Positions 27,260 through 35,538 of a stretch of DNA of 64,000 bases are shown here, in pieces. The DNA lies in assembly GCF_014961315.1 (NCBI RefSeq), contig NZ_CP063141.1:744001-808000 (forward strand). Reading direction: 5' to 3'. The stretch is from Thermoflavifilum sp. GTDB lineage: Bacteria > Bacteroidota > Bacteroidia > Chitinophagales > Chitinophagaceae. The notes below the pieces were generated by a model, which was not told the DNA's origin, did no database searches, and was given only the letters and a program-made list of their open reading frames with translations. Numbering within the stretch: position 1 is the stretch's first letter; the number at the start of each line of letters is the position of its first letter. The translations under genes were made by a program, and so were the position numbers.

Positions 27260-29179
27260 TCATATATTTTCATTCAGGGTGAGCGAATCGGTTATCGGGA
27301 GCTTGATCTCTCCATATCGGCTGAGTTCCCGTTCCTTAAACAGCTGATAAGCCACCGGCATCACCAGCAGTACACAGACGGCCGAGGTGATTACTCCACC
27401 GATCATGGGCAGGGCAATAGGACGCATCAACTCGATACCCGTGCCCCGCGACCAGAGCACCGGCACCAGTCCCAACAAAGCAATAAGCACGGTCATCAGC
27501 TTGGGTCGTAATCGTTTCACAGCCCCTTCTATCACATAATGCTGCAGGGTGGCCCGGTCAACCCTTCTTCCCTTTTCCTGAATCATGCGGCGCATGGCTT
27601 CATCGAGATAGATGATCATCACCACGCCCGTTTCTACAACCAAGCCGAACAGGGCGATAAAACCCACCACCACGGCCACCGATAGTTGAGCGCCCCAGAA
27701 ATACACCATCAGGATGCCGCCGGTGAGCCCGAAAGGCACGGTAAGCAAGACATTCCAGGTGTCCGCCCAATTGTCGAAGGTGAGGTAGAGAATAAAGAAA
27801 ATAATCAACAACACAATGGGCAGAATGATCTTCAGGGTTTTGCGGGCATGTACCTGATTTTCCCATTCGCCGCTCCACTCAATGAAATATCCCGGCGGCA
27901 GATGCACGGATTGCTTCACTTTCTGAATAGCCTCTTCCACGGTGCCGCCCATATCCCGCCCCCGCACGTCGAACAAAACCGTACCACGCAGTAAGGCGTT
28001 CTCGCTGTTGATCATCGAAGGGCCTTCGGTAAAACGAATATCGGCTACAGCCGACAGGGGCACCGGCCCATGTGCTGTTTGTATGGGAATCTCCCGGATC
28101 TCATCGAGGGTCTGCCGCCAGTCCTGGGCCAATCGCACATTGATCGAAAACCGTTCCCGACCTTCCACCATCTGGCTCACCGAGGCGCCGCCGATGGCAT
28201 ATTCAATCACATGATTCACCGTTTCCGTAGAAATACCATATCGGCCCAACGCTTCTCTTCGAACGGCAATATCGAGAAAACGGCCGCCCGAAAGGGGCTC
28301 GGGATAGAGATCCACCACCCCGGCAACCGACCGCAAGGCTTGAGCGATCTGTTGCTCTATCTGTTCAAGGGTATCCAACTGTTCGCCAAACACCTTCACG
28401 CCCACATCCGTTCGAATGCCGGTGTTGAGCATGTTGATGCGGTTGATGATAGGCTGCGTCCAGCCGTTGGTTACGCCGGGAATCTGCAGCTTATGGTTTA
28501 GCTCTCGAATCAAGCTATCGCGTGTAACACCCCGACGCCACTGGCTACGGGGTTTGAGCTCAATAATGGTTTCAATCATATTCAGCGGCGCCGGATCGGT
28601 GGCCGAAGCAATGCGCCCCGCCTTGCCCAGTACATTTTTTACTTCAGGAACCGAGGCAATGATTTTATCCTGGATCTGGAGGATGCGTTTCATCTCGGCA
28701 TTGGAAGCATCGGGCAGCGCCACAGGCATAAACAAGAGCGTGCCTTCGTTTAAAGGCGGCATAAACTCCTGCCCCAGCCTGCTGAAAAGAAACAGAGCGA
28801 CACCCAGCGCCAGGATGTTTACAGCCAGCGTGGTCTTCTTCCAGCGCAGACACCAGCGCAACACGGGCTCATAGAGGCGGACGAAAAAGCCGCTCACCGG
28901 ATTACGCGACTCCGGCCTCAGCTTGCCTTTCATGAAATAAGCCATCAATGCCGGCACCCAGGTAATGGCCAGCACCATAGAACTTACAATCACCAACGTT
29001 TTGGTCCAGGCCAGCGGATGAAATAACCTTCCTTCTCGCCCTGTCAACAAAAACACCGGTAAAAAAGAAACCACAATAATGAGAATGGAATGAAAGATGG
29101 GCCGGCCTACCTGAAGAGCCGACCGTTCGATGATGGCGATGCGCTTGCGATTGTTTTCCTCAATTAAGTTCGGCTTCAT
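27260..29179 (-). CDS. cusA: CusA-type RND pump, C-terminal part (TM5-12) as a separate frame
   Basis: These 639 residues match the part of CusA after TM4. GRPIFHSILIIVVSFLPVF is TM5; GREGRLFHPLAWTKT follows as in the family. The three methionines that bind Cu(I)/Ag(I) in CusA are present at residues 151 (LLFMPVALP), 201 (APLNMIET) and 250 (NRINMLNTG), with the same spacing as in E. coli CusA (M573, M623, M672). Its ATG overlaps the stop of the first part by ATGA. The normal pump is one chain of about 1,040 residues; the two parts add up to 1,062. Either two coupled subunits are made, or one frame was broken by an indel. Confidence 0.85.
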   Translation of the reverse strand: MKPNLIEENNRKRIAIIERSALQVGRPIFHSILIIVVSFLPVFLLTGREGRLFHPLAWTKTLVIVSSMVLAITWVPALMAYFMKGKLRPESRNPVSGFFVRLYEPVLRWCLRWKKTTLAVNILALGVALFLFSRLGQEFMPPLNEGTLLFMPVALPDASNAEMKRILQIQDKIIASVPEVKNVLGKAGRIASATDPAPLNMIETIIELKPRSQWRRGVTRDSLIRELNHKLQIPGVTNGWTQPIINRINMLNTGIRTDVGVKVFGEQLDTLEQIEQQIAQALRSVAGVVDLYPEPLSGGRFLDIAVRREALGRYGISTETVNHVIEYAIGGASVSQMVEGRERFSINVRLAQDWRQTLDEIREIPIQTAHGPVPLSAVADIRFTEGPSMINSENALLRGTVLFDVRGRDMGGTVEEAIQKVKQSVHLPPGYFIEWSGEWENQVHARKTLKIILPIVLLIIFFILYLTFDNWADTWNVLLTVPFGLTGGILMVYFWGAQLSVAVVVGFIALFGLVVETGVVMIIYLDEAMRRMIQEKGRRVDRATLQHYVIEGAVKRLRPKLMTVLIALLGLVPVLWSRGTGIELMRPIALPMIGGVITSAVCVLLVMPVAYQLFKERELSRYGEIKLPITDSLTLNENI

Positions 29180-30447
29180 GATGATGTGTTTTCTGTGAGA
29201 TGACGATGGGCATTCTCAATCATGACGATGGCATTATCGGCAATCACGCCGATGGCGATGGCTATACCGCTGAGCGACATGATATTGGAATTAAAACCCA
29301 TCCAGTGAATGAAAATGAAGCTGATGACCACCGCCGTGGGTATGGTGAGGATGGCCACCAGCGCACTGCGCAAGTGCAGCAAAAAGATTACGATCACTAT
29401 AGATACCAGGATCAGCTCTTCAATCAACGTATGCTTAATACTGTGGATGGCCGATTCGATGAGGGTGCTCCGGTCATATACGACATGAAAATGAATACCA
29501 GGAGGCAGTCCTGCCTGCACGGCTTGCATTTTCTCTTTCACCGCACGGATCACAGCATCGGCATTGGCTCCATATCGCATGATAACCACTCCGCCCACCC
29601 GTTCGCCTTCGCCGTTTTCATCGACGATTCCCAGGCGATGATCGCCCCCCATCTGCACCTGCGCCACATCTTTCAGCAATACGGGCGTAGAGCCCTCAAC
29701 GGCTAGCGGGATTTGCTCCAGATCGTGAATACCTTTCAGATAGCCCAACCCGCGCACTATATAATTGGATCCATGCAAATCAATCACGCTGCCGCCCACA
29801 TCCCGATTATTCTCGCGGATGGCCTGTAATACCTGCTCAAGAGAAAGATGATAATAGGTCAGTTTTTGCGGATCGATGCGCACCTGATACTGGGGTTGAA
29901 AACCTCCAAAAGAGGCCACCTCGCTCACATCCGGAACATCCTGCAAGGCAAACTTCACATACCAATCCTGAATGGCTCGTAATGTACCCAGGTCATATCC
30001 CTTGCCCTCAAGCGTGTACCAGAACACCTGACCCACACCCGTGGCGTCAGGACCCAGGGTGGGCACCACATCGGGCGGCAATTGCTTCTGCGCATAACTC
30101 AATCGTTCCAGAACCCGACTACGCGCCCAGTACAGATCCGTACCGTCTTGAAACACGACATACACAAAGCTCATCCCGAACATAGAGGTGCCACGGATAT
30201 CTTTCACCTTTGGAATACCCTGTAAACTGCTCACCAGCGGGAAGGTGATCTGATCTTCTATGACCTGAGGCCCACGACCCGGCCATTCCGTAAAAACAAC
30301 GACCTGCACATCCGATAGATCGGGGATCGCATCGACCGGCGTGCGCAATAGTTGATAACATCCATACCCTGCAATAGCCAGGGTGAAGACCACCACCACA
30401 AATCGATGGTGGATAGACCAGGAAATGATGCGGTTGATCATAAACAA
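29176..30447 (-). CDS. cusA: CusA-type RND pump, N-terminal part (TM1-4) as a separate frame
   Basis: These 423 residues cover TM1, the first large periplasmic loop and TM2-4 of a heavy-metal RND transporter. Family signatures include TPVDAIPDLSDVQV, the porter domain (FWYTLEGKGYDLGTLRAIQD) and TM4 GIAIAIGVIADNAIVMIEN with the proton-relay Asp. The frame then stops (TENTSS) in the short cytoplasmic TM4-5 loop, four bases inside the start of the second part. Both parts would insert with a cytoplasmic N-terminus, so a working split pump is possible. Confidence 0.85.
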   Translation of the reverse strand: MFMINRIISWSIHHRFVVVVFTLAIAGYGCYQLLRTPVDAIPDLSDVQVVVFTEWPGRGPQVIEDQITFPLVSSLQGIPKVKDIRGTSMFGMSFVYVVFQDGTDLYWARSRVLERLSYAQKQLPPDVVPTLGPDATGVGQVFWYTLEGKGYDLGTLRAIQDWYVKFALQDVPDVSEVASFGGFQPQYQVRIDPQKLTYYHLSLEQVLQAIRENNRDVGGSVIDLHGSNYIVRGLGYLKGIHDLEQIPLAVEGSTPVLLKDVAQVQMGGDHRLGIVDENGEGERVGGVVIMRYGANADAVIRAVKEKMQAVQAGLPPGIHFHVVYDRSTLIESAIHSIKHTLIEELILVSIVIVIFLLHLRSALVAILTIPTAVVISFIFIHWMGFNSNIMSLSGIAIAIGVIADNAIVMIENAHRHLTENTSS

Positions 30448-30522
30448 AAAAATGAGATACCGGTAAAATCAAACAAATGCAAAAGCTCCCGGACGAGCGG
30501 GAGAAGCCAACATGTACCGGTA

Positions 30523-30894
30523 TCAGATCAACCACACCTGATGCAAGACAAACAACGGTGGGGAATGCGGAGCGAAGACGTCGTGAACCTGATACTGCGG
30601 ATGTGAAAAAATATATTCAGGGGAAAATACCAGAAAAACACGCTGCAGTAACCAGGCATCTACATGCCAGCCGATAAACGAGCTAAGCTGATGCGCATCA
30701 CGGAGTTTAAGGAATTGAGTAAAGTCGCGACAGCAGGCTTCATCCAGTTGAGACCGATGGTGAGGCGCATGTTCCACTGTCACGGCTAACTTCACGGAGG
30801 CAAGCTGGCCACAACAAAAATGCGCAGAGACAGCCATGCCACTGATGCCGATCAGGTAAATCCACAACAGCGATATGGCTATCTTGCGTCTCAT
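30523..30894 (-). CDS. HYC_CC_PP family small secreted protein
   Basis: This 123-residue protein has a signal peptide or anchor (ISLLWIYLIGISGMAV), then HFCCGQ, ACCRDF and a late HSPP. This order matches the small Bacteroidota family named for its HYC, CC and PP motifs. The Cys and His residues could bind a metal in the periplasm. It sits between the HMA protein gene (15 bases upstream) and the pump gene. Its activity is unknown; a metal-binding or sensing role is inferred from residues and place. Confidence 0.75.
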   Translation of the reverse strand: MRRKIAISLLWIYLIGISGMAVSAHFCCGQLASVKLAVTVEHAPHHRSQLDEACCRDFTQFLKLRDAHQLSSFIGWHVDAWLLQRVFLVFSPEYIFSHPQYQVHDVFAPHSPPLFVLHQVWLI

Positions 30895-30909
30895 AAATGA
30901 AAGTTACAG

Positions 30910-31203
30910 TCAGGAACAACAGGATTTTTTGTGCGAAAACCATTTTTTAAAAAACGAAGGTCGCTTAGCAGAAGTTGTGGAAGTTTGTTCCTGAATTTCG
31001 GACAGGTTATAATGGCCTGATTGGCTTACGGCCTCCTGCAAACGAGAAAGCGGAAGTTCATCTTCCATACTGATGATGGCCTGTGCAGGATTCAGGGTAA
31101 CCTGTGCATCAATGACACCGGGTACCGACTGAAGTGCCTGCCGAACCGTATGTACGCAGCCTTCACAATGCATGCCTTTAACTTCAAACATTTTCACCTG
31201 CAT
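30910..31203 (-). CDS. HMA-domain metal-binding protein (CopZ-like) with Cys-rich tail
   Basis: This protein has 97 residues. ATG 31203 (MQVKMFEVKGMHC) is chosen over 31236 because it gives the standard HMA start and lies after a promoter box. Residues 5-70 form a ferredoxin-like heavy-metal-associated domain with the MHCEGC motif (GMxCxxC), which binds Cu(I) in chaperones. A linker leads to a basic segment ending KKSCCS, a second possible metal site. It has no signal peptide, so it is cytosolic and probably carries copper or silver to the pump system or a sensor. Confidence 0.87.
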   Translation of the reverse strand: MQVKMFEVKGMHCEGCVHTVRQALQSVPGVIDAQVTLNPAQAIISMEDELPLSRLQEAVSQSGHYNLSEIQEQTSTTSAKRPSFFKKWFSHKKSCCS

Positions 31204-31220
31204 GATAAACACTTTTGATG

Positions 31221-31228
31221 CAAATTTA
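31221..31228 (-). promoter_or_regulatory. Promoter box for the copper/silver efflux operon
   Basis: The minus strand reads TAAATTTG, a full TAnnTTTG match, 17 bases before the HMA start codon. The direct-repeat element at 31249-31276 lies just upstream, where a regulator would act. No clear -33 element was found, which fits an activator-dependent promoter. Confidence 0.5.
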
Positions 31229-31248
31229 CCGGTCACGCTCCAGGAAAT

Positions 31249-31276
31249 CGTTATATCATTTGTACAAAGCGTTATA
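31249..31276. promoter_or_regulatory. Candidate response-regulator site: two CGTTATA repeats around a palindrome
   Basis: CGTTATA occurs at 31249-31255 and 31270-31276, with starts 21 bases apart (two helical turns). Between them lies the palindrome TTTGTACAAA (31259-31268). The element is in the 78-base gap between the response-regulator stop and the HMA start, about 20 bases upstream of the promoter box. OmpR-family regulators often bind direct repeats. Confidence 0.45.
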
Positions 31277-31281
31277 CATTT

Positions 31282-32010
31282 TTAACTTTCCTTACCATCG
31301 GTAAACTTATATCCCACACCCCGTACGGAATGGAAATATCTGGGATGCCGACTGTCTTCTTCGAAATATTTCCGGAAGTTCAGAATAAAATTATCGATCG
31401 TGCGCGTGGTGGGATACACATTATATCCCCATACCACCTGCAGGATTTTTTCGCGTGGCACTACCTCCCCTTTGTTTTCAATCAATAATTTGAGCAACAT
31501 GGTTTCTTTCTTACTCAGCTCATATTTCTTTCCGCCCTTCCCAATACATTCCTGAGCGGCAAAATCAATTTTATTCGGGCCGAATTCATATACATCGGGC
31601 ACACTGGATCGATCCTGCAACTTTTTGTTTTTGATGATTAATTTTTCGACCCGGAGCAGGAGTTCTTCGAGGTTAAAAGGTTTGGTCATATAATCATCAC
31701 CGCCTTTTCGCAGGCCCAGCACCCGATCGGCACTGGTATTGCGGGCGCTGAGAAACAAAATGGGCACGTCGTTATTCTGCAGGCGGATATTCTCAGCTAC
31801 AGCAATCCCGTCCATTTCAGGCAACATGATATCGAGAATAATCAGATCAAAATATTCGTTTTTAATGGCCTTCAGGGCCGCCAATCCATTGTCAACGGCG
31901 GTTACCTCATAGCCTTCCAACTCTAAATTCAGTTTTAGTGATTCCTGAAGATTTTCTTCATCTTCCACCAGCAGAATGGAAGCCTTGTAATTGCGATGCA
32001 TGGTTGGCAT
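31282..32010 (-). CDS. OmpR-family response regulator
   Basis: This 242-residue protein has a receiver domain (ILLVEDEENLQ; phosphorylated Asp in LIILDIMLPEMDG; Lys in DDYMTKPFNLEEL) followed by a winged-helix DNA-binding domain (KKETMLLKLLIENKGEVV to FHSVRGVGYKF). ATG 32001 is an alternative start. It is paired with the histidine kinase 18 bases upstream, and the metal-efflux genes follow, so it may be their CusR-like regulator. It also resembles general Bacteroidota regulators such as RprY, so the metal role is inferred. Confidence 0.9.
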   Translation of the reverse strand: MPTMHRNYKASILLVEDEENLQESLKLNLELEGYEVTAVDNGLAALKAIKNEYFDLIILDIMLPEMDGIAVAENIRLQNNDVPILFLSARNTSADRVLGLRKGGDDYMTKPFNLEELLLRVEKLIIKNKKLQDRSSVPDVYEFGPNKIDFAAQECIGKGGKKYELSKKETMLLKLLIENKGEVVPREKILQVVWGYNVYPTTRTIDNFILNFRKYFEEDSRHPRYFHSVRGVGYKFTDGKES

Positions 32011-32028
32011 GTGTATAAAATTAAAAGC

Positions 32029-33048
32029 TCAGGTAAAATTTTCCCGGATCAACGGAAATGCTATTTCAAATATACTACCCTGTGGTTTTCTGTCCAATAC
32101 CCGAATCATACCCCGATGTTCCTGGACAATCTTCTGGGTAAGGTAAAGCCCCAGCCCCGTACCCTTGGTCTTGCGCGTGTTTTCATTGCCAATCCGATAA
32201 AATCTGTTGAAGATTTTATTTTTTTCTGCATCCGGTATACCCATACCTTCATCGGCTACAGATATAATAGCCATGGCTTTATCTTTATGCAGATGGATTT
32301 CCACAGTGCTTCCCCGGGGAGAATATTTCACTGCATTTTCAATCAGGTTATTGATGGCAAGGCTCAGGGTAAGCATATCGCCGTTGATCCATACATCGCT
32401 GTCGATGTGGCTGATAAGTTGATGGGTTTGTACGCGCCGTTGTTGCTGGACCACACATTGTTGTACCAGTTCACTGAGGTTCAGTTGTTCCTTCACCAGC
32501 TGGTATTGCCTGCTCTCGAACTGTGATGCCAGTAACATATTGTTACACAGATGATTCAGTCGATTGGTTTCAGCAATCATGCTCTCCAGCAGTTTTTGTT
32601 GTTTTTCGGCATCGAGCTTGCGTTTCAATAAGGTCTCCAGGTTGAGCTGCAGCGCAGCTATGGGCGATTTCAGTTCATGGGTAACGGCCATCATAAAATT
32701 GTTTTGCTGGCGCGACAGCAAAATCTGCCTGCGGGTGGCGCGATATACATAGGCCGCACCGATGAGTATTACCAGCAAAAAAGTAATGCCTTCACCCCAG
32801 TATTTGAATTTCCGCATCCGCTCGTCGTGTGCAATACGGGCCATTTCTTGCTGAAATAACAAAGGATGTTGCAAACTATCGACTGTTAGCCGCAGGTATC
32901 GTTGCTGGCTTTCGGTGATGATTTCACTCTGTCGAAAGAGGGAAATACCCCACCAGATCAATGCCGCAAGGATATAAATCAGGAGAAAAAAGTAAAAATA
33001 AGTAATGAAGCGCGTGCTCTTTTGTTTGATGATAGCCCGACGTTTCAT
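32029..33048 (-). CDS. Sensor histidine kinase
   Basis: The 339-residue kinase has two membrane helices (about residues 14-36 and 88-106) around a short periplasmic sensor loop of about 50 residues, too small for a classic CusS metal-binding sensor domain. The kinase core carries the H box VTHELKSPI, the N box NNLIENAVKYS, and G boxes DEGMGIPD and GTGLGLYL. It pairs with the response regulator downstream. The input signal is unknown; metal stress is possible from the neighbouring genes. Confidence 0.9.
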   Translation of the reverse strand: MKRRAIIKQKSTRFITYFYFFLLIYILAALIWWGISLFRQSEIITESQQRYLRLTVDSLQHPLLFQQEMARIAHDERMRKFKYWGEGITFLLVILIGAAYVYRATRRQILLSRQQNNFMMAVTHELKSPIAALQLNLETLLKRKLDAEKQQKLLESMIAETNRLNHLCNNMLLASQFESRQYQLVKEQLNLSELVQQCVVQQQRRVQTHQLISHIDSDVWINGDMLTLSLAINNLIENAVKYSPRGSTVEIHLHKDKAMAIISVADEGMGIPDAEKNKIFNRFYRIGNENTRKTKGTGLGLYLTQKIVQEHRGMIRVLDRKPQGSIFEIAFPLIRENFT

Positions 33049-33080
33049 AGCCCAAGGTTATATACATTTAAAAAACAGAT

Positions 33081-33617
33081 TCAGGGCTGAGTCGTTGACG
33101 AATCTGCCTGATGCACATCCGGAGAGCCAATCGGCTGTCTGTGCCCGACTTTTTCAATACGCAGCCCCACATTCCATACATCCGACAGCGGATTATCACG
33201 CATATCCTGTTCAAATGTAAAACGATATATACCCGGTTCATTGAAATATGCATTGTGCTGAATCAGAATACGATGGAAAAAGATATCATCCATTCCACTG
33301 CCAAACCATTTTCCTGTAGCATCGGCCAGCGGCAATTCCACCCTGCGCTGTATGGATCTTCCATCGGGGAAAGTGGTGGTTATCATCAGCCATAAGTTGC
33401 TGTAACGGTAATTATTGGTATGGCGCAGGGTTACATAAATATCGTACAATGCAGCGGTATCGGTAATATGCACGGTAAATACGGGGCGAAATTGCGCATC
33501 CCAGCTTTGATGCGGGATGGCGGTCTGCTGTTCAAACACATTGAGCCGGGTTGAGAACTGACATCCGCAACACCATGTCAGCAGCAACAACAAATAAAAG
33601 GGCGGGTTTGGTTTCAT
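33081..33617 (-). CDS. gldH: Gliding motility lipoprotein GldH
   Basis: The 178-residue protein has a lipoprotein signal (LLLLLTWCCGC) and matches GldH: NVFEQQTAIPHQSW near the start, then YDIYVTLRHTNNYRYSNLW, WFGSGMDD and the C-terminal PLSDVWNVGLRIEK. GldH is needed for gliding in Flavobacterium and is also found in non-gliding Bacteroidota. It goes with the T9SS cargo protein at 60416-61648. The kinase gene starts 32 bases downstream. Confidence 0.88.
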   Translation of the reverse strand: MKPNPPFYLLLLLTWCCGCQFSTRLNVFEQQTAIPHQSWDAQFRPVFTVHITDTAALYDIYVTLRHTNNYRYSNLWLMITTTFPDGRSIQRRVELPLADATGKWFGSGMDDIFFHRILIQHNAYFNEPGIYRFTFEQDMRDNPLSDVWNVGLRIEKVGHRQPIGSPDVHQADSSTTQP

Positions 33618-33683
33618 ACAGCCAGATATCTGCTCTGTAAAGATACATGAAGCTTGCCGCTTCCTGCAACGGGTGGCGAAAGC

Positions 33684-34568
33684 TTATAGTACATTCAGCA
33701 CCTGCTCCTTGGCTTTTTCCAGTTCATCTTTCATCAACACCACCCATTGCTGGATTTGTGCATCACTGGCCTTGGAGCCTGTAGTATTGATTTCCCGCCC
33801 CATCTCCTGAAGCAAAAAACTCAGTTTACGTCCCTTTACCACATCCGGTTCATCTAATATTTGTTCAAAATACCGGCAATGATTCTCCAGCCTGATTTCC
33901 TCTTCTGTGATATCCATTTTCTCGATATAATAAATCAATTCCTGCTCCAGCCGATTCTGATCAATTTGTTCACGAGGAAAATATTCCTGCAGGGATTCTT
34001 CAAGACGTTGTTTCAGTTTCTCTCTGCGCGCGGGATCCTGTTTTTTGATCTCAAGCAAATAATTTAAGATGCGTTGCACATAAGTGCGCAGCGCCTGTTC
34101 CATGGCCATCCCTTCCTGTTCCCGGTGGGTATTAAGGGCCTGAATCGCTTCCATCAACGTAGCTTTTACCTTGAGCCAATCCTGTTCAGGAAGTACTTCT
34201 GTGGTGGGCGTAATTACATCGGGGAGTTTGATCAAAATAGATAAGGCATGCTGCTGCCAGTCGGCAGGCAATTGCAGAGTTTCTGCCAGTTGTTGCAGGC
34301 TCTGGTAATATTGCCGGGCAAGTTCGATGTTCAGCAAAAGGGGGTTTTGCGATTGGTATTGCTGCAGGTTAATGGTCAGGTCAATTGTTCCTCTTTGCAG
34401 ATGTTGTTGTAGCAAGGAACGGATTTCGGCTTCATAAGGTTTTACAGATGCGGGTAGCTTAATATTGGCATCGAGTTGTTTACCATTTAGCGAACGAATT
34501 TCTACCACTACTGTCCATCCGTTATGATGCTTTTCGGCACGTCCATATCCGGTCATCGATCTCAACAT
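33684..34568 (-). CDS. yicC: YicC-family endoribonuclease
   Basis: The 294-residue protein begins with the family signature LRSMTGYGRAE and ends with GSKASDAQIQQWVVLMKDELEKAKEQ-like sequence, here split over its last 40 residues. ATG 34568 is chosen because it sets this N-terminus; upstream ATGs would overlap the pseudouridine synthase gene. YicC proteins are metal-dependent endoribonucleases that help degrade some small RNAs. The central region is helical and charged. It follows the RluE-type gene on the same strand. Confidence 0.9.
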   Translation of the reverse strand: MLRSMTGYGRAEKHHNGWTVVVEIRSLNGKQLDANIKLPASVKPYEAEIRSLLQQHLQRGTIDLTINLQQYQSQNPLLLNIELARQYYQSLQQLAETLQLPADWQQHALSILIKLPDVITPTTEVLPEQDWLKVKATLMEAIQALNTHREQEGMAMEQALRTYVQRILNYLLEIKKQDPARREKLKQRLEESLQEYFPREQIDQNRLEQELIYYIEKMDITEEEIRLENHCRYFEQILDEPDVVKGRKLSFLLQEMGREINTTGSKASDAQIQQWVVLMKDELEKAKEQVLNVL

Positions 34569-34647
34569 AATCTCAGGTATTGCAATGTTACAATGTGATT
34601 GCTGGATAAGAAACAAACCTAATGATATGCTTCCGGAAAAACAAATC

Positions 34648-35250
34648 TTATGTTTGCAAAGCCAGCCATGCCTGTTGATAGGCAATCTCCCGATATTCAC
34701 CAGGCTTCATGGAGCCGAGCTGCAACTGGCCAATGGCATAGCGAATAAGGCGCAGCACAGGATAGCCGGTGGCGGCCATCATTTTTCTGATTTGATGGTA
34801 CTTCCCTTCGTAAAGCCTGATGCTGATCCACGAAGTGGGGATGTGCCGACGGTAACGAATCGGCGGATGCCGTTCTGGCACGGGTGGCGGTTCGTTTAAT
34901 AATTGAATGGCATCTACCGGAAGCGGAAGTGTTCGATATGTTTTTCGTTTTATGCGAATCACTATCCCCTGATACAAGGGCACAATGGCTTCAGGCGTAA
35001 TTTCTCCCTCAACCTGCACCCAGTAAGCTCTTGGATGGGCAAAATGTGGATGTAAAAGTTGTGTGTGCAAGCGCTTGTCGTTGGTAAGCAACAACAAACC
35101 TTCGCTTTCATAGTCTAACCTGCCCACCGGATACACATCTTCTGGAACCCGCAACACATCGGCCAGTGTGAGCTTTCCCGGTGAGGGTGAAAATTGACAT
35201 AATACGCGATAAGGCTTATATAAAATATAATATCTCAGCTTTTCGGGCAT
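34648..35250 (-). CDS. rluE: 23S rRNA pseudouridine synthase, RluE-type (RsuA family)
   Basis: The 200-residue enzyme lacks an S4 domain, as RluE does. The catalytic motif GRLDYESEGLLLLTND has the Asp that attacks the uridine, and EGKYHQIRKM near the end is the second family motif. RluE modifies U2457 of E. coli 23S rRNA; that exact target is inferred. It is the first gene of the minus-strand run and is divergent from the LpxD-like gene. Confidence 0.9.
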   Translation of the reverse strand: MPEKLRYYILYKPYRVLCQFSPSPGKLTLADVLRVPEDVYPVGRLDYESEGLLLLTNDKRLHTQLLHPHFAHPRAYWVQVEGEITPEAIVPLYQGIVIRIKRKTYRTLPLPVDAIQLLNEPPPVPERHPPIRYRRHIPTSWISIRLYEGKYHQIRKMMAATGYPVLRLIRYAIGQLQLGSMKPGEYREIAYQQAWLALQT

Positions 35251-35270
35251 GGGAATTACCCTGATTTACA

Positions 35271-35282
35271 TATGTGCACATA
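35271..35282. repeat. 12-base palindrome in the rluE/lpxD-like gap
   Basis: TATGTGCACATA is a perfect palindrome about 20 bases upstream of the rluE start codon. It could be a dimeric regulator site. Confidence 0.35.
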
Positions 35283-35291
35283 CAATAAAAA

Positions 35292-35316
35292 AGCCCAGCA
35301 GTGCGTTGCTGAGCTT
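35292..35316. terminator. Bidirectional terminator-like hairpin
   Basis: The stem AGC(C)CAGCA pairs with TGCTG(A)GCT around a short loop. An A-run precedes it (35287-35292) and T-rich sequence follows (35316-35320). On the minus strand the A-run reads as a T-tract, so it looks like a terminator for a transcript coming from the right, though no gene is known there. It could end a small RNA. Confidence 0.4.
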
Positions 35317-35538
35317 GTTTTGAATTACAATGGGTTAGTAAGTATGAATGGAAAAATTTTACTACACAATATTAAAAGATAATTTTGATTAAATAAAATT
35401 TTTTTTCTTTTTTATGCACATCATGTGAAAATCATATTCATATCCACGCAATGGCAGGTAATAGCGAATGCCTGAATGATACTACCTTTGTGCTATTTCC
35501 AATACATTTCATCATCACACATTTTAAATGTACAGCTC
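35317..35538. other. Non-coding AT-rich gap between rluE and lpxD-like gene
   Basis: The stretch from about 35331 to 35415 is very AT-rich, ending in a long T-run (35399-35412). I see no convincing open frame. The right part carries the promoter box at 35483-35490. Confidence 0.5.
35483..35490 (+). promoter_or_regulatory. Promoter box for the LpxD-like gene
   Basis: TACCTTTG matches TAnnTTTG and lies 48 bases before ATG 35539. No convincing -33 element was found. Confidence 0.5.
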
